This document shows positions 8,567 to 18,180 of a stretch of DNA of 64,000 nt, in pieces (within the stretch, counting starts at the first letter, position 1; the number at the start of each line of letters is the position of its first letter). This DNA is from Bacillota bacterium. GTDB taxonomy: Bacteria > Bacillota > Clostridia > Lachnospirales > Lachnospiraceae. The DNA lies in NCBI GenBank assembly GCA_023435895.1, contig JAEZLH010000020.1:1-64000 (forward strand). The letters are read 5' to 3'. Under the pieces are notes generated by a model. It worked only from the letters and a program-made list of their open reading frames with translations. It was not told where the DNA came from and did not search any database. Position numbers and translations under genes: made by a program.

Positions 8567-9319
8567 TCATATATTCCCAACGATTTTATCTTTTATCACA
8601 CTAAATGCTTCTCTTGTGTAATAGTTCACCATCATTATCACATCCGTAGGCGCCGCAATTCCATATACCTTTATCAACCCTTGCTTTTTGGCCAGTTGTT
8701 TCGCCCTGAAGATATGGAATCCGTTCGTTACAATACCAACGGAACTGCCGCTTTTTATGAACCGCTTACTGTAGAGGATGTTCTCAAAGGTATTACGTGA
8801 CCGATCTTCCTTGATTATTTGTTTCGGGGTAATCCCCTTGCTGATTAGATAATTTCGCATTGCTTCTGCTTCTGAAATATCCTCTCCTTTTCCCTGTCCT
8901 CCAGATACGATAACAAGTGTATCCGGATTATTCGCCAAGTATTCCAACCCCTTATTAAGCCTTTTTTTTAAGGATTTTGTAATTACCAGACCTCTGACCT
9001 GTGCTCCGAGAATGATGATGTAATTCAAACCGGATACACCCTTTTCACTAGCATGGGAAACCAAAATCACTTCAAGGGACAATAGAATGGTACCTCCAAG
9101 CAAAAAACCTCCCAGGATTATATAATGAAAAACCCAAATAAGTGCAATCTCATGGAGCATCATAAAATAAATCACATCACTTACTGCCAGTCCCAAGAGT
9201 CCTGCAATCAGCCAAAACAAGGAAAAAGAAGCTCTTCGCCCAGCATAAGTTATTATAATTATATAATATAACAAACATATTAAACTTAATATCAAGATTA
9301 TGACAAAAAGAGAATTCAT
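8567..9319 (-). CDS. YdcF/SanA-family (DUF218) membrane protein
   Basis: A 250-residue protein with three to four N-terminal membrane segments (about residues 1-95). A DUF218 domain follows, with motifs YIIILGAQVRG, LVIVSGGQGKGEDISEAEAM, EDRSRNTFENILYSK and SVGIVTNGFH. DUF218 proteins are implicated in envelope processes such as lipid carrier recycling or peptidoglycan-linked functions; the reaction is not settled. AAAGG lies 10 bases before the ATG. It has no obvious operon partners. Confidence 0.85.
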   Translation of the reverse strand: MNSLFVIILILSLICLLYYIIIITYAGRRASFSLFWLIAGLLGLAVSDVIYFMMLHEIALIWVFHYIILGGFLLGGTILLSLEVILVSHASEKGVSGLNYIIILGAQVRGLVITKSLKKRLNKGLEYLANNPDTLVIVSGGQGKGEDISEAEAMRNYLISKGITPKQIIKEDRSRNTFENILYSKRFIKSGSSVGIVTNGFHIFRAKQLAKKQGLIKVYGIAAPTDVIMMVNYYTREAFSVIKDKIVGNI

Positions 9320-9532
9320 GGATCATTAACCTTTCTATAGAAACAAATCTTTCTTCACTCATATTAAAGACTATGATTTTTCTAAAAATATTTATTTGAG
9401 TAAGTTGTTAAATGTCTATTTAAACTGTGGCAATTCTCACAAAGCCAAAAAGTTCATTCTTTTGTTTTAAGTAATTTGCCTATGCACCCCAACAAACTAT
9501 ATGGAATTTCCACCCGTAACTTAATCTAAGAA

Positions 9533-9958
9533 TTAAATGCTTTTTTTCATAAAATATCTCTTATGACCTTGTGGGCAATCCTCTAACACTCCATATATAT
9601 CATATCCTTGTTTCATATAAAAATCTTTTGCTTGGAAATCGAAGGTATCAAAATGTACCATATGACAACCATACTCTTTTGCAGTTCTTTCTATTTCACT
9701 TAACAACCGAGAACCAAGACCTAACTTTCTATATTCCTCTTTAACCCATAAAGCGTCTATATATATACATTTCCAAGCGTAATAGATACAATTTATTCCT
9801 GCAACAATATTGCCATATTCGTCTTGTATGTTTCTATTAATTGCAGATGATGGAATGGATTCTTCAAATGGCACATTTAATTCATTATATTCACAGATTT
9901 TATCCTCAATAAAATCAATATCTTCTTTTGTACTTTCTACACTCTTATAGTTACTCAT
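9533..9958 (-). CDS. GNAT-family N-acetyltransferase
   Basis: A 141-residue protein with a single GNAT fold. The acetyl-CoA-binding loop is VKEEYRKLGLGSRLLSEIE, followed by CHMVHFDTFDFQAKDFYMKQGY. The substrate is not evident; the family acetylates small molecules such as aminoglycosides or polyamines as well as proteins. A GGGAT ribosome binding site precedes the ATG. It is flanked by 200-base noncoding stretches on both sides and appears monocistronic. Confidence 0.85.
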   Translation of the reverse strand: MSNYKSVESTKEDIDFIEDKICEYNELNVPFEESIPSSAINRNIQDEYGNIVAGINCIYYAWKCIYIDALWVKEEYRKLGLGSRLLSEIERTAKEYGCHMVHFDTFDFQAKDFYMKQGYDIYGVLEDCPQGHKRYFMKKSI

Positions 9959-10045
9959 CTATTTATCCCTTTTTTAATGTAGTAATTGTCAAGTTATAAT
10001 TTACTATTGTTCGTTAGATTATAATTTGGGGCATATATAGAAATG

Positions 10046-10084
10046 CTTCAGAAACTACATTTTAACTTCATGTAGTTTCTGAAG
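10046..10084 (-). terminator. probable terminator of tex
   Basis: A perfect 14-bp inverted repeat CTTCAGAAACTACA/TGTAGTTTCTGAAG with an 11-base loop, about 100 bases after the tex stop. The following minus-strand CATTTCTATAT is only moderately T-rich, so termination strength is uncertain. Confidence 0.5.
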
Positions 10085-10186
10085 AACATTATCTAAATAT
10101 ACTATTTTATTATGGTATCAGGATCAAAGCCCCTATTTATACTGTGGAAAAACGATTTCGAGAGGACTTTAAAATCAACAACTTTA

Positions 10187-12547
10187 TTATAATCTCATGG
10201 TCAATTGAATACGTTTCTTTGACAGATCCACACTCATAACCTTCACTTCAACAATGTCGCCAACACTTACCACATCAAGAGGATGCTTTACAAACTTTTT
10301 ATCAGACAGTTGGGAGATATGCACCAAACCATCCTGATGTACACCGATATCCACAAATGCACCAAAATCAATTACATTACGAACGGTACCTTTTAAAATC
10401 ATACCTTCCGTCAAATCTTTCATATCAAGGACGTCCGTACGAAGAATAGGCTTGGGCATCTCATCTCTGGGATCTCTTCCTGGCTTCTCAAGTTCCTTAA
10501 TAATATCCGTTAAGGTAATCTCTCCGACCCCCAGTTCTGCTGCCAGTTTATTCTTATCCTTAATCTGCTTGCCAATGGTAACAATATCTTCCACTACGGC
10601 TTGTTCCGTCTGAGGACGAGTTTGTGAAGTAGGTTGTTCCGTTTGCACAGCAATTCCCTCCTGCCTCACTGCAGCAGCTAGAGCCTTTGCAAATGCAGTA
10701 TTCTGGTTTTTGACTGTAATCGTTTTCTTATCGGGTTTCTTCGTGGGCTTGGGTTCTGCTTTTTTCACCGGTTCCTGATTCTTTTGATTTTGTGCCTTTG
10801 CCTGAATTTCTTTGATATCCTCCAGGGTTAAACCAAGCTTCTGCAAAAGTGCCTGAGTTGCGGGATATGATTCCGGGTGAACACCGGTAGCATCAAGAGG
10901 ATTATCTCCTCCCTGAATTCTCATAAAGCCTGCACATTGTTCAAAAGCTTTGGGCCCAAGCTTTGCAACTTTCAAAAGTTCGTTACGGGTTCTAAATCTT
11001 CCGTTTGCCTCTCTATAAGCAACAATATTCTTTGCAATGACCTTGCTAACACCGGATATATGTTCAAGCAAAGAGACCGAAGCAGTATTTAGATCTACGC
11101 CAACTTTATTTACGCAACCTTCAACAACGCCGGAAAGAACTTCTCCCAGCTTCTTCTGATTCATGTCATGCTGATACTGACCAACGCCTATGGATTGTGG
11201 ATCAATCTTTACAAGCTCTGCAAGAGGGTCCTGCAATCTTCTTGCTATGGATGCTGCACTTCTTTGACCTACGTCAAAGTTAGGGAATTCCTCAGTGGCA
11301 AGCTTACTTGCGGAATAAACCGATGCACCCGCTTCATTTACAATAATATATTTAATGGGACGATGGAGCTCCTTTAATAAATCCACGATAACCATTTCGG
11401 ATTCTCTGGAAGCAGTACCGTTACCCACAGAGATCAATGTAATATTATACTTATCAATCATCTTCCTTAATACTGCCTTCGCCTCTTCCACCTTGTTCTG
11501 AGGGGCAGTGGGGTAAATCACAACTGTATCCAGCACTTTACCGGTACTATCAACAACAGCAAGTTTACAACCGGTACGAAAAGCCGGATCCCAGCCCAGA
11601 ACAACTTGTCCGGCAATAGGAGGCTGCATTAAAAGCTGTACTAAATTCTTACCAAATACCTTAATCGCTCCATCTTCTGCTTTCTCCGTGAGTTCATTTC
11701 TGATTTCACGCTCTATGGCAGGTGCGATTAATCTCTTGTAGCTGTCCTCAAGGGTGGATCTAAGAATTGCGGAAGTATACTCATTCTCTTTTACAATCAC
11801 TTTTTTCTCAAGATAACGAAGAATTCGCTCCTCAGGAGCCACTACCTTAACCGTAAGAATTTTTTCTTTCTCACCTCGGTTAATTGCAAGTATTCTATGT
11901 CCTGCAATTTTTTCAATGCTTTCTTCATAGTGATAGTACATCTCATAAACAGATTCCTGCTTATCATCCTTAGCTACGGAAGTAAGTGTTCCCTCTTTCA
12001 TGGTTGCTTCACGAATATAACTACGGTGTTCCGCTTCATCAGAAATTCCTTCAGCTATAATATCCTTAGCACCTGCAATTGCCTCTTCTACAGAACGTAC
12101 CTCTTTTTCCTCGGACAAATATGCCTGTGCAGCATTCTCTACCGGTTCATTGATATCCTGAGTAAGAATGATTGTAGCCAAGCCCTCCAAGCCTTTTTCC
12201 ATAGCGATTGTAGCTCTTGTTCTTCTCTTTGGTCGATATGGTCGATATAAATCTTCCACTACAACCAAGGTTGATGCTGCTAGAATCTGTGCCTTTAATT
12301 CCTCTGTTAATTTTCCCTGTTCTTCTATGCTGTTCAATACTTGAGTCTTTTTGTCTTCGAGATTTCTAAGATACTGTAATCTTTCATGCAGATTTCTTAA
12401 TTGCTCATCATCTAAAGATCCGGTTACTTCCTTTCGGTATCTTGCAATAAACGGAATTGTGTTGCCCTCATCAATCAGCTTTACGGTCGCCTCCACCTGT
12501 TCCAGACGAATCCCTAACTCTTCTTTAATCTGCTTTAAAATGTCCAT
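10187..12547 (-). CDS. tex: Tex-family RNA-binding transcription accessory protein
   Basis: A 786-residue Tex protein. The order is an N-terminal helical domain (IPFIARYRKEVTGSLDDEQL near residue 30), a YqgF-like RNase H fold (VLGWDPAFRTGCKLAVVDSTG near 315), and helix-hairpin-helix repeats (HISGVSKVIAKNIVAYREANG near 490). A C-terminal S1 domain (GTVRNVIDFGAFVDIGVHQDGLVHISQL) ends the protein. Between the HhH region and S1 lies an extra K/P/Q-rich linker of roughly 80 residues that makes it longer than typical Tex (about 720-770). AGGAGAAC precedes the ATG. Family members bind RNA and affect transcription and stress responses. Confidence 0.93.
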   Translation of the reverse strand: MDILKQIKEELGIRLEQVEATVKLIDEGNTIPFIARYRKEVTGSLDDEQLRNLHERLQYLRNLEDKKTQVLNSIEEQGKLTEELKAQILAASTLVVVEDLYRPYRPKRRTRATIAMEKGLEGLATIILTQDINEPVENAAQAYLSEEKEVRSVEEAIAGAKDIIAEGISDEAEHRSYIREATMKEGTLTSVAKDDKQESVYEMYYHYEESIEKIAGHRILAINRGEKEKILTVKVVAPEERILRYLEKKVIVKENEYTSAILRSTLEDSYKRLIAPAIEREIRNELTEKAEDGAIKVFGKNLVQLLMQPPIAGQVVLGWDPAFRTGCKLAVVDSTGKVLDTVVIYPTAPQNKVEEAKAVLRKMIDKYNITLISVGNGTASRESEMVIVDLLKELHRPIKYIIVNEAGASVYSASKLATEEFPNFDVGQRSAASIARRLQDPLAELVKIDPQSIGVGQYQHDMNQKKLGEVLSGVVEGCVNKVGVDLNTASVSLLEHISGVSKVIAKNIVAYREANGRFRTRNELLKVAKLGPKAFEQCAGFMRIQGGDNPLDATGVHPESYPATQALLQKLGLTLEDIKEIQAKAQNQKNQEPVKKAEPKPTKKPDKKTITVKNQNTAFAKALAAAVRQEGIAVQTEQPTSQTRPQTEQAVVEDIVTIGKQIKDKNKLAAELGVGEITLTDIIKELEKPGRDPRDEMPKPILRTDVLDMKDLTEGMILKGTVRNVIDFGAFVDIGVHQDGLVHISQLSDKKFVKHPLDVVSVGDIVEVKVMSVDLSKKRIQLTMRL

Positions 12548-12807
12548 AGTGTTCTCCTTAAATCTTTAATTGCTACAAACAAAACGTTCATAATAGGATA
12601 TCCTCTCGACACTTACTATAACCATACTCTTATTGATTTTTCACTAAGTATCCATTTATTACCATTTCAAATCAAGAGAATCCTTATCTATCATACCATT
12701 CACTTTAATGAAAAGCAACTCGAACATAAGTGGCGTAAATTGAGAGTAAGATTAAGGAAAACACTACTTTAAGACTTCTATTCATATGAGAAAATCATAA
12801 TATGATA

Positions 12808-13569
12808 CTACAATTGATTATTCGCATTTATGATTTCCTTTAATGAAATATGTTCATTTCTAAATCTAGCTGCACTTCTTTCACTTTTAAGGTGTATTGC
12901 ATTTTGTGGACATTGATGGACACAACCCAGGCATACTTCGCAACAATCGTAAAATTCCACCTTATCACCTACCTTAATATTGGCTGTTGGACAGACTTTA
13001 GAACAAATACCACACTTGGTACAATTCTCATTAACAATATATTTTCGAGCATTTTTTCCATTCATAAACGCCTTTTCCCCTGCTTGGATCATCGCAGTGA
13101 TTGCTTTTTCGGCTAGTGTTGCAGATGGCTCGTTCTTTGCTCTTACCCTAATATCTTCTACAATCTGTTTTAGGCATTCCTCTGTTTTCTTTTGGGGAAG
13201 TTTTGTTAACTGATCCTCCACTTTATATACGGGTAAGTAGTTATCAACCATAAGTAAGGTAGCCAAGTAATCAAAATGTTTTCCATGCTGTGCAGCAAAT
13301 CGATTCAAGTTATCCAAAACTGCCCCTGTTTTATTCCCGTATGTTGCAATTGCAAAAGAGTAATCTGCTTCCCAGGATACTTGCTCCATAAACCTTTTTA
13401 CAATATTGGGCATTCCAAAGCCGTAAGTCGGATAAATTAAGCCAATTACATCATCTTTAAAATGAAATGTCTTTGTTTTCATCAATTGAGGAATGGAATA
13501 AAGGGTTCCTCCGATTTGTTTTGCCACATACAAACAGTTACCGGTCGATGTAAAATAGAAAATAGTCAT
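12808..13569 (-). CDS. EFR1-type flavodoxin/ferredoxin fusion protein
   Basis: The N-terminal flavodoxin-like domain starts with IFYFTSTGNCLYVAKQIG, the FMN phosphate loop. The C-terminal third holds two 4Fe-4S motifs, CTKCGICSKVCP and CCEVCLGCVHQCP. Such proteins carry electrons in anaerobes; the partner is unknown. The ATG at 13569 gives a normal flavodoxin start; an earlier ATG at 13581 sits too close to the AAAGG. It is transcribed divergently from a TetR regulator, and both promoters carry the same operator palindrome, so repression by that regulator is likely. Confidence 0.85.
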   Translation of the reverse strand: MTIFYFTSTGNCLYVAKQIGGTLYSIPQLMKTKTFHFKDDVIGLIYPTYGFGMPNIVKRFMEQVSWEADYSFAIATYGNKTGAVLDNLNRFAAQHGKHFDYLATLLMVDNYLPVYKVEDQLTKLPQKKTEECLKQIVEDIRVRAKNEPSATLAEKAITAMIQAGEKAFMNGKNARKYIVNENCTKCGICSKVCPTANIKVGDKVEFYDCCEVCLGCVHQCPQNAIHLKSERSAARFRNEHISLKEIINANNQL

Positions 13570-13636
13570 AATATTAACCATACCTTTCTGCTACCCGCAT
13601 ATTTTATAATGCAGGAATTATCTATATCTAACATAT

Positions 13637-13689
13637 TGGAATATACGTTCCATTATTCGTATTATATTATTAGTATTATGCCTTGTCAA
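13637..13689 (-). promoter_or_regulatory. promoter and operator of the flavodoxin/ferredoxin gene
   Basis: On the minus strand TTGACA (13684-13689) and TATAAT (13661-13666) are 17 bases apart, a perfect sigma-A promoter. The palindrome TGGAATATACGTTCCA (13637-13652) begins about 8 bases after the -10, over the expected start of transcription. The same TGGAA-N6-TTCCA occurs in the tetR promoter. Binding there would block initiation. Confidence 0.75.
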
Positions 13690-13709
13690 TAATATTTTTA
13701 AATATTTTG

Positions 13710-13759
13710 TGGAATTTATATTCCAACAAATTGACAAACAAGCTTTTATATTGTATTCT
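13710..13759 (+). promoter_or_regulatory. promoter and operator of the tetR gene
   Basis: TTGACA (13731-13736) and TATTCT (13754-13759) are 17 bases apart. The palindrome TGGAATTTATATTCCA (13710-13725) lies just upstream of the -35. Its half-sites match the second operator near 13645, which suggests autoregulation by the encoded TetR protein. Confidence 0.72.
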
Positions 13760-13786
13760 TTTTTCATGAAACTCGGGGAGGTAACT

Positions 13787-14344
13787 ATGAGCAAAAGAGA
13801 TGATATATTGGCAGCAACTCTTGATTTGATTTCAGAAGAGGGATTACAATCTATGACTTTTTCAAAAATATTTAAGCGTGCCAATGTTGGTTCCGGCACT
13901 GTATATAATTACTTCAAAAATAAAGAAGAATTGGTAAGCGCCCTTTATAATAAAACAATTGACCTTTTTAGTAACTCCATACTATATAATTATGATAATA
14001 ATAAAAGCGTTTATGAATGCTTCGAGCATTTATTAACAAATATGGCATGTTTTGCACATGACCATCAAAAAGAACTATGGTTCTTAAACAACTACTCCCA
14101 TTCCCCTTATATTCCAGTAGAAATCCGAGAACGTGAAATTCCGGCTGTCATGGAATGTATGCTTCTTATACAACGAGGTATAAAACAGGGAATGCTTCGT
14201 AAAATAGATCCTCATCTGTGTGTGCAGATGATAAACGGAATGGTAACCGCTGCGATTCAGGGAAGCTTACTTGATAAGTACCCAATGGATGAAGAAGCTT
14301 TTGAGAAAGTGATTGAAATCTGCTGGAGAGCATTTGTGATTTAA
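13787..14344 (+). CDS. TetR/AcrR-family transcriptional regulator
   Basis: A 185-residue regulator with an N-terminal helix-turn-helix (ILAATLDLISEEGL to VGSGTVYNYFKNKEEL) and a helical ligand-binding C-terminal domain. The ATG at 13787 is chosen because GGGGAGG lies 5 bases upstream; the longer frame begins inside the promoter. Two copies of TGGAA-N6-TTCCA in the divergent promoter region are the probable binding sites. The likely target is the flavodoxin/ferredoxin gene next door. The ligand is unknown. Confidence 0.9.
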   Translation: MSKRDDILAATLDLISEEGLQSMTFSKIFKRANVGSGTVYNYFKNKEELVSALYNKTIDLFSNSILYNYDNNKSVYECFEHLLTNMACFAHDHQKELWFLNNYSHSPYIPVEIREREIPAVMECMLLIQRGIKQGMLRKIDPHLCVQMINGMVTAAIQGSLLDKYPMDEEAFEKVIEICWRAFVI

Positions 14345-14429
14345 TAAAGATAAATGCAATTAGATTTATACTGAATTTTTATAATTAAGAACTAAGATAA
14401 ATTCTTACTATATCATCTATATTAAAAAG

Positions 14430-14476
14430 AAGCACTGATTAATGCCATAATATTAGGCATTGATACCAAGTGCTTC
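14430..14476 (-). terminator. terminator of the thiamine salvage operon
   Basis: Nested hairpins on the minus strand: outer AGAAGCACT/AGTGCTTCT and inner AATGCC/GGCATT, followed by TTTTT. It lies just after the thiD stop and could also stop the convergent tetR transcript. Confidence 0.82.
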
Positions 14477-14490
14477 TCTATATAATAAGC

Positions 14491-15270
14491 TTAAATATTA
14501 TAACAATGATTAAGTGGTCCGCTACCTTTACCAAGATCAAGTCCATCTCTTAAGGCACCGTTTATATATGTCTTCGCATTCTTAACACTTTGTTCTATAG
14601 GAAAGCCGTTGGCAAAATTACAGGCGATTGCGGAAGAAAGCGTACACCCTGTTCCATGGGTGTTAGGATTATCAATTCTCTCCCCCTTCACCCAGTAAGG
14701 CTGTCCCTCAGTATATAGTAAATCGTCCGCAGTTTCGGTTAGATGACCACCCTTAATTAGAATTGCACAATCTACCATTTTAGCGATCTGTTCTGCAGCC
14801 ACAAGCATATCTTCCGTATTATGAATGGCTATGCCAGTCAAAGCCTCTGCTTCCGGAATATTTGGTGTGATAATGTCGGCAAGGGGAAGCAGCTTTGTAA
14901 TGACTGCATTCATTGCTTCCTCACTCAGCAACTTGCTTCCGCTGGTGGACACCATAACCGGATCTACTACAATATTCTTTGCTTGATAATGAGTCAGTTT
15001 ATCAACGATCACTTCTATGATTTTGCTATTTGAAACCATTCCAATTTTTATGGCATCAGGAACAATATCACCAAAGATGCAATCTAACTGCTGACCCACA
15101 AACTCCGGTGTTGCTTCCAGCACACCATATACACCTGTGGTGTTTTGTGCTGTCAGTGCTGTAATTGCGCTCATAGCATAGATTTTGTGTGCGGTCATTG
15201 TCTTAATATCCGCCTGGATTCCGGCTCCTCCGCTGCAATCAGAACCGGCTATGGTTAATACCTTTTTCAT
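14491..15270 (-). CDS. thiD: Hydroxymethylpyrimidine/phosphomethylpyrimidine kinase
   Basis: ThiD phosphorylates HMP and then HMP-P to the pyrophosphate used by ThiE. The 259-residue ribokinase-fold protein begins MKKVLTIAGSDCSGGAGIQADIKT. It has VVDPVMVSTSG, ITPNIPEAEAL and NTHGTGCTLSSAIA (anion hole and catalytic Asp region). GGAG lies 6 bases before the ATG at 15270. Last gene of cytX-thiM-thiE-thiD, about 110 bases after thiE. Confidence 0.95.
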   Translation of the reverse strand: MKKVLTIAGSDCSGGAGIQADIKTMTAHKIYAMSAITALTAQNTTGVYGVLEATPEFVGQQLDCIFGDIVPDAIKIGMVSNSKIIEVIVDKLTHYQAKNIVVDPVMVSTSGSKLLSEEAMNAVITKLLPLADIITPNIPEAEALTGIAIHNTEDMLVAAEQIAKMVDCAILIKGGHLTETADDLLYTEGQPYWVKGERIDNPNTHGTGCTLSSAIACNFANGFPIEQSVKNAKTYINGALRDGLDLGKGSGPLNHCYNI

Positions 15271-15379
15271 AATTATCTCCATTCTTGTGTAAGAATTTTT
15301 GTGCATTCATATCTATGCTAAGAATGACGATGGCACAAACTTTTATAACGGAAGTATTTCTTTCAACCTCTCTCCAGCT

Positions 15380-16018
15380 CTACCTTACCATTTCTTTGGA
15401 AAGCTCTAATAATTCCATTGTTGCCTTTCCAAGATCAGGTTTTGCAAAAATCGCAGAAATAACCGCTACTCCATCTACTTTTGTACCTTTTAGCTGAAGA
15501 ATATTATGCTCGTTTATACCACCGATTGCAACTACCGGAATGGAAACTGCTTCACAGATAGATTTTAAAGTGTCAAAGGATACATCATCTGCATCATTCT
15601 TTGTAGAGGTGGAAAATACCGCTCCTACTCCGATATAATCGGCTCCCTGTCTTTCCGCAAGCAATGCCTGTTCCACGGTTTGGGCGGAAACGCCAAGTAT
15701 CTTATCAGGACCAATCAGTGAACGAACATCCTTTGCATTCATATCACTTTGTCCCACATGGATACCATCTGCATCAATAGCAAGAGCAACTTCAATATTA
15801 TCATTAATGACAAAGGGTATCTGATAGCGATCCGTAACCCTCTTAATCTTAATCCCTTCCTCTACAAAGCTATCATAATCAAGCTCTTTCTCCCTAAGCT
15901 GGACAAAGGTCGCCCCTGCTTTAATGGTTTCTTCCACCTGCTCCTCCAGCTTATGCTCTCCCAACCAGCTTCGGTCTGTTACAACATAGAGCAACATGGT
16001 ACTTTTATCTAATTTCAA
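15380..16018 (-). CDS. thiE: Thiamine-phosphate synthase
   Basis: ThiE couples HMP-PP with thiazole phosphate to form thiamine phosphate. The TIM-barrel protein shows LLYVVTDRSWL, FVQLREKELDYDSF, DADGIHVGQSDM, VSAQT and IGGINEHNI, all typical. The TTG at 16018 is chosen because AAGGAAGG lies 8 bases upstream. A GTG at 16027 (too close to the RBS) and an ATG at 15997 are alternatives. The 5' end overlaps the end of thiM, which suggests translational coupling. Confidence 0.93.
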   Translation of the reverse strand: MKLDKSTMLLYVVTDRSWLGEHKLEEQVEETIKAGATFVQLREKELDYDSFVEEGIKIKRVTDRYQIPFVINDNIEVALAIDADGIHVGQSDMNAKDVRSLIGPDKILGVSAQTVEQALLAERQGADYIGVGAVFSTSTKNDADDVSFDTLKSICEAVSIPVVAIGGINEHNILQLKGTKVDGVAVISAIFAKPDLGKATMELLELSKEMVR

Positions 16019-16829
16019 CTTTCGCACCTTCCTTTAATAGATCCGCATTCATTTTGCTGATCATATCTATGATGTACATGCGGTAGGAATTTGTACCGCC
16101 ATCACTCTCTTTTACTTTTTCATAAGCAAGTTCACCGCTTAAGCCCATTGCAGTAACAGCTACAGCAGTTGAATCAAGAATATTATCCGGATTTGCACCG
16201 ATGTAGCTTCCGATTACCGCAGTGAGCATACAGCCGGTTCCGGTTACACGACTCATCATTTTATTACCGTTATTAATTACATAAGCCTTCTCACTATCTG
16301 CCACAATATCAGTAACACCTGTAATTGCTATAACGGCACCGGTGGATTTTGAAAGTGCTTTTGCAAATGTTACTATACTATCTAAATTATCCGGTGTTAC
16401 CGCATCCGCAGCAGAAGCATCCACACCCTGTGTATTCGCACTTCCGGTTGCTAAGAATTTGATTTCAGATATATTACCGCGAATTACGGAGAACTTTACT
16501 TCCTTTAATAAGTTTAGTGCCGTTTCATTTCTTAACGTAGAGGCTCCCGCTCCTACTGGGTCAAGTACAACCGGGTGACCAAGTTCGTTGGCTTTCTTAC
16601 CTGCAGCGATCATGGAAGCAATGGTTCTTTCATTAAGGGTTCCGATATTTATTACTAAAGAAGAACAAATTGATGTAATTTCTTCCACCTCCGCGATATC
16701 ATCTGCCATAATCGGAGAACCGCCACTTGCTAGAATGATATTGGCACAATCATTTACAGTTACATAATTGGTGATGGAGTGTACTAAAGGGGTCTTTGTA
16801 AATACATTTTCTAAGATTGAACTAAACAT
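16005..16829 (-). CDS. thiM: Hydroxyethylthiazole kinase
   Basis: ThiM phosphorylates 4-methyl-5-hydroxyethylthiazole in thiamine salvage. The 274-residue ribokinase-like protein has LVHSITNYVTVNDCAN, SGGSPIMADD, VVLDPVGAGAS, VIRGNISEI and RVTGTGCMLTAVI with the catalytic Cys/Asp region. Its 5' end overlaps the cytX stop by 8 bases and its 3' end overlaps thiE. Position in the TPP-controlled operon supports the call. Confidence 0.96.
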   Translation of the reverse strand: MFSSILENVFTKTPLVHSITNYVTVNDCANIILASGGSPIMADDIAEVEEITSICSSLVINIGTLNERTIASMIAAGKKANELGHPVVLDPVGAGASTLRNETALNLLKEVKFSVIRGNISEIKFLATGSANTQGVDASAADAVTPDNLDSIVTFAKALSKSTGAVIAITGVTDIVADSEKAYVINNGNKMMSRVTGTGCMLTAVIGSYIGANPDNILDSTAVAVTAMGLSGELAYEKVKESDGGTNSYRMYIIDMISKMNADLLKEGAKVEIR

Positions 16830-18015
16830 TTTTTCTACCTACCTTTTCAAATATAATATGAACTAAAATACTGAGTAAAAATACAATAATTACAACAGGA
16901 ATTGTGCTTCCAAGCACGGTATCAATCTTTAGAAATGCTCGGTAAGTTATAAAACCAACTACCCAAAGCACCGCATTCTGATACGTCTGCAGCTTTGAAT
17001 TCTCTCTTCTTTTTAATACAAAGTAATCGGTTATTAATATAGTAGCCATGGGTACAAAGAAGGAACCAATCAAGTATAAAAAGTTACTGTATTGCTCAAT
17101 TGGTGTAAACATTGCAATGATAGTTCCAATCACACATATCACAATTCCCACTATTTTCTTATCCCACTTTGAATGAATATTATGCATACTCTCACTGGCT
17201 GAGAATACATCCAAATAGCTGGTCGTTACTGTTGATAATAATATAATCAGCAATGCAGCCACGCCCAAACCTGCGTTCATCAGAATTTGAACCACATCCG
17301 AATTGCCCATATAATATGCTGCACCCAACCCAATTGCATACATAAAGCAACTTCCAATAAAATAGCTTGTTGTGCTTAACAGAGTAAAGCCAACCGGTTT
17401 CTTAGTATCCTTAGTATAGTCAGATATCAAAGGTAGCCAGGAGATTGGCATTGCGATAGATAACTCAAGTCCAAGTCCAAAGGTCATTACTTCATCCATC
17501 TTCGCCGGTGTACCACCATGAAATACGGTAATTCCAAGTATCGCGGTGAGAACGAAAAGCGCAATTACGGCAAAATTATTTACCTTGCCAATATTATTCA
17601 GACCCACTACAATCCAGATAATATTCAAGGCACCAATAAGGATGCACCAAATCAAATTGCCCGATGCTCCTATCTTATCGTTTACCACCGTACCAACTGC
17701 ATTTGCTCCGCTGATAATCATGACTGCTGTCCATCCGACCAACTGCAATACATTGATTACTGAAAAAAATACCGAGCCGTATCTGCCAAATGATAATCCC
17801 ACGCTTTCCATGGCTGACAATTTACTTCTTGCACCAATCAAGCCCGCGAAGTAGAAAAGGACACATCCAATCAAATGTCCCACAATAATAGCCAGCATAC
17901 CCTTACCGAAACCAAGTGGCGCTAATAATGCACCGGTAATAATCTCGGCAATGGAAATGGCAGCTCCGAACCAAAGTAATGATCCGCTCAAAAAAGATAA
18001 CTTACCTTCCTTCAT
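16822..18015 (-). CDS. cytX: Putative hydroxymethylpyrimidine transporter CytX
   Basis: A 397-residue protein of the purine-cytosine permease (NCS1) family with about 12 hydrophobic segments. CytX is the NCS1 member found in thiamine operons and predicted to import the HMP moiety. The first gene behind a TPP riboswitch and fused by overlap to thiM, it fits that role. GGAGG precedes the ATG. Substrate is inferred from context, not from binding-site residues. Confidence 0.9.
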   Translation of the reverse strand: MKEGKLSFLSGSLLWFGAAISIAEIITGALLAPLGFGKGMLAIIVGHLIGCVLFYFAGLIGARSKLSAMESVGLSFGRYGSVFFSVINVLQLVGWTAVMIISGANAVGTVVNDKIGASGNLIWCILIGALNIIWIVVGLNNIGKVNNFAVIALFVLTAILGITVFHGGTPAKMDEVMTFGLGLELSIAMPISWLPLISDYTKDTKKPVGFTLLSTTSYFIGSCFMYAIGLGAAYYMGNSDVVQILMNAGLGVAALLIILLSTVTTSYLDVFSASESMHNIHSKWDKKIVGIVICVIGTIIAMFTPIEQYSNFLYLIGSFFVPMATILITDYFVLKRRENSKLQTYQNAVLWVVGFITYRAFLKIDTVLGSTIPVVIIVFLLSILVHIIFEKVGRKNV

Positions 18016-18132
18016 GTCTTTCCTCCGTTTGTTAAGGTTGTTCTCAAACGCATTTGAGATAAATAAAGTTACCCGCTGAACTATGCTCTTTTGTGTAGCT
18101 CTTTATGTAGCTTTTGAAGTCTATAAAAGCAT

Positions 18133-18166
18133 AAAAAACGGGATATGCTCACATAAAGCATATCCC
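18133..18166 (-). terminator. riboswitch-controlled terminator of cytX
   Basis: Minus-strand 10-bp stem GGGATATGCT/AGCATATCCC with a 7-base loop followed by GTTTTTT. It lies between the TPP aptamer and cytX and is the likely expression platform. Confidence 0.88.
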
Positions 18167-18180
18167 ACTTACTCTCAAAA

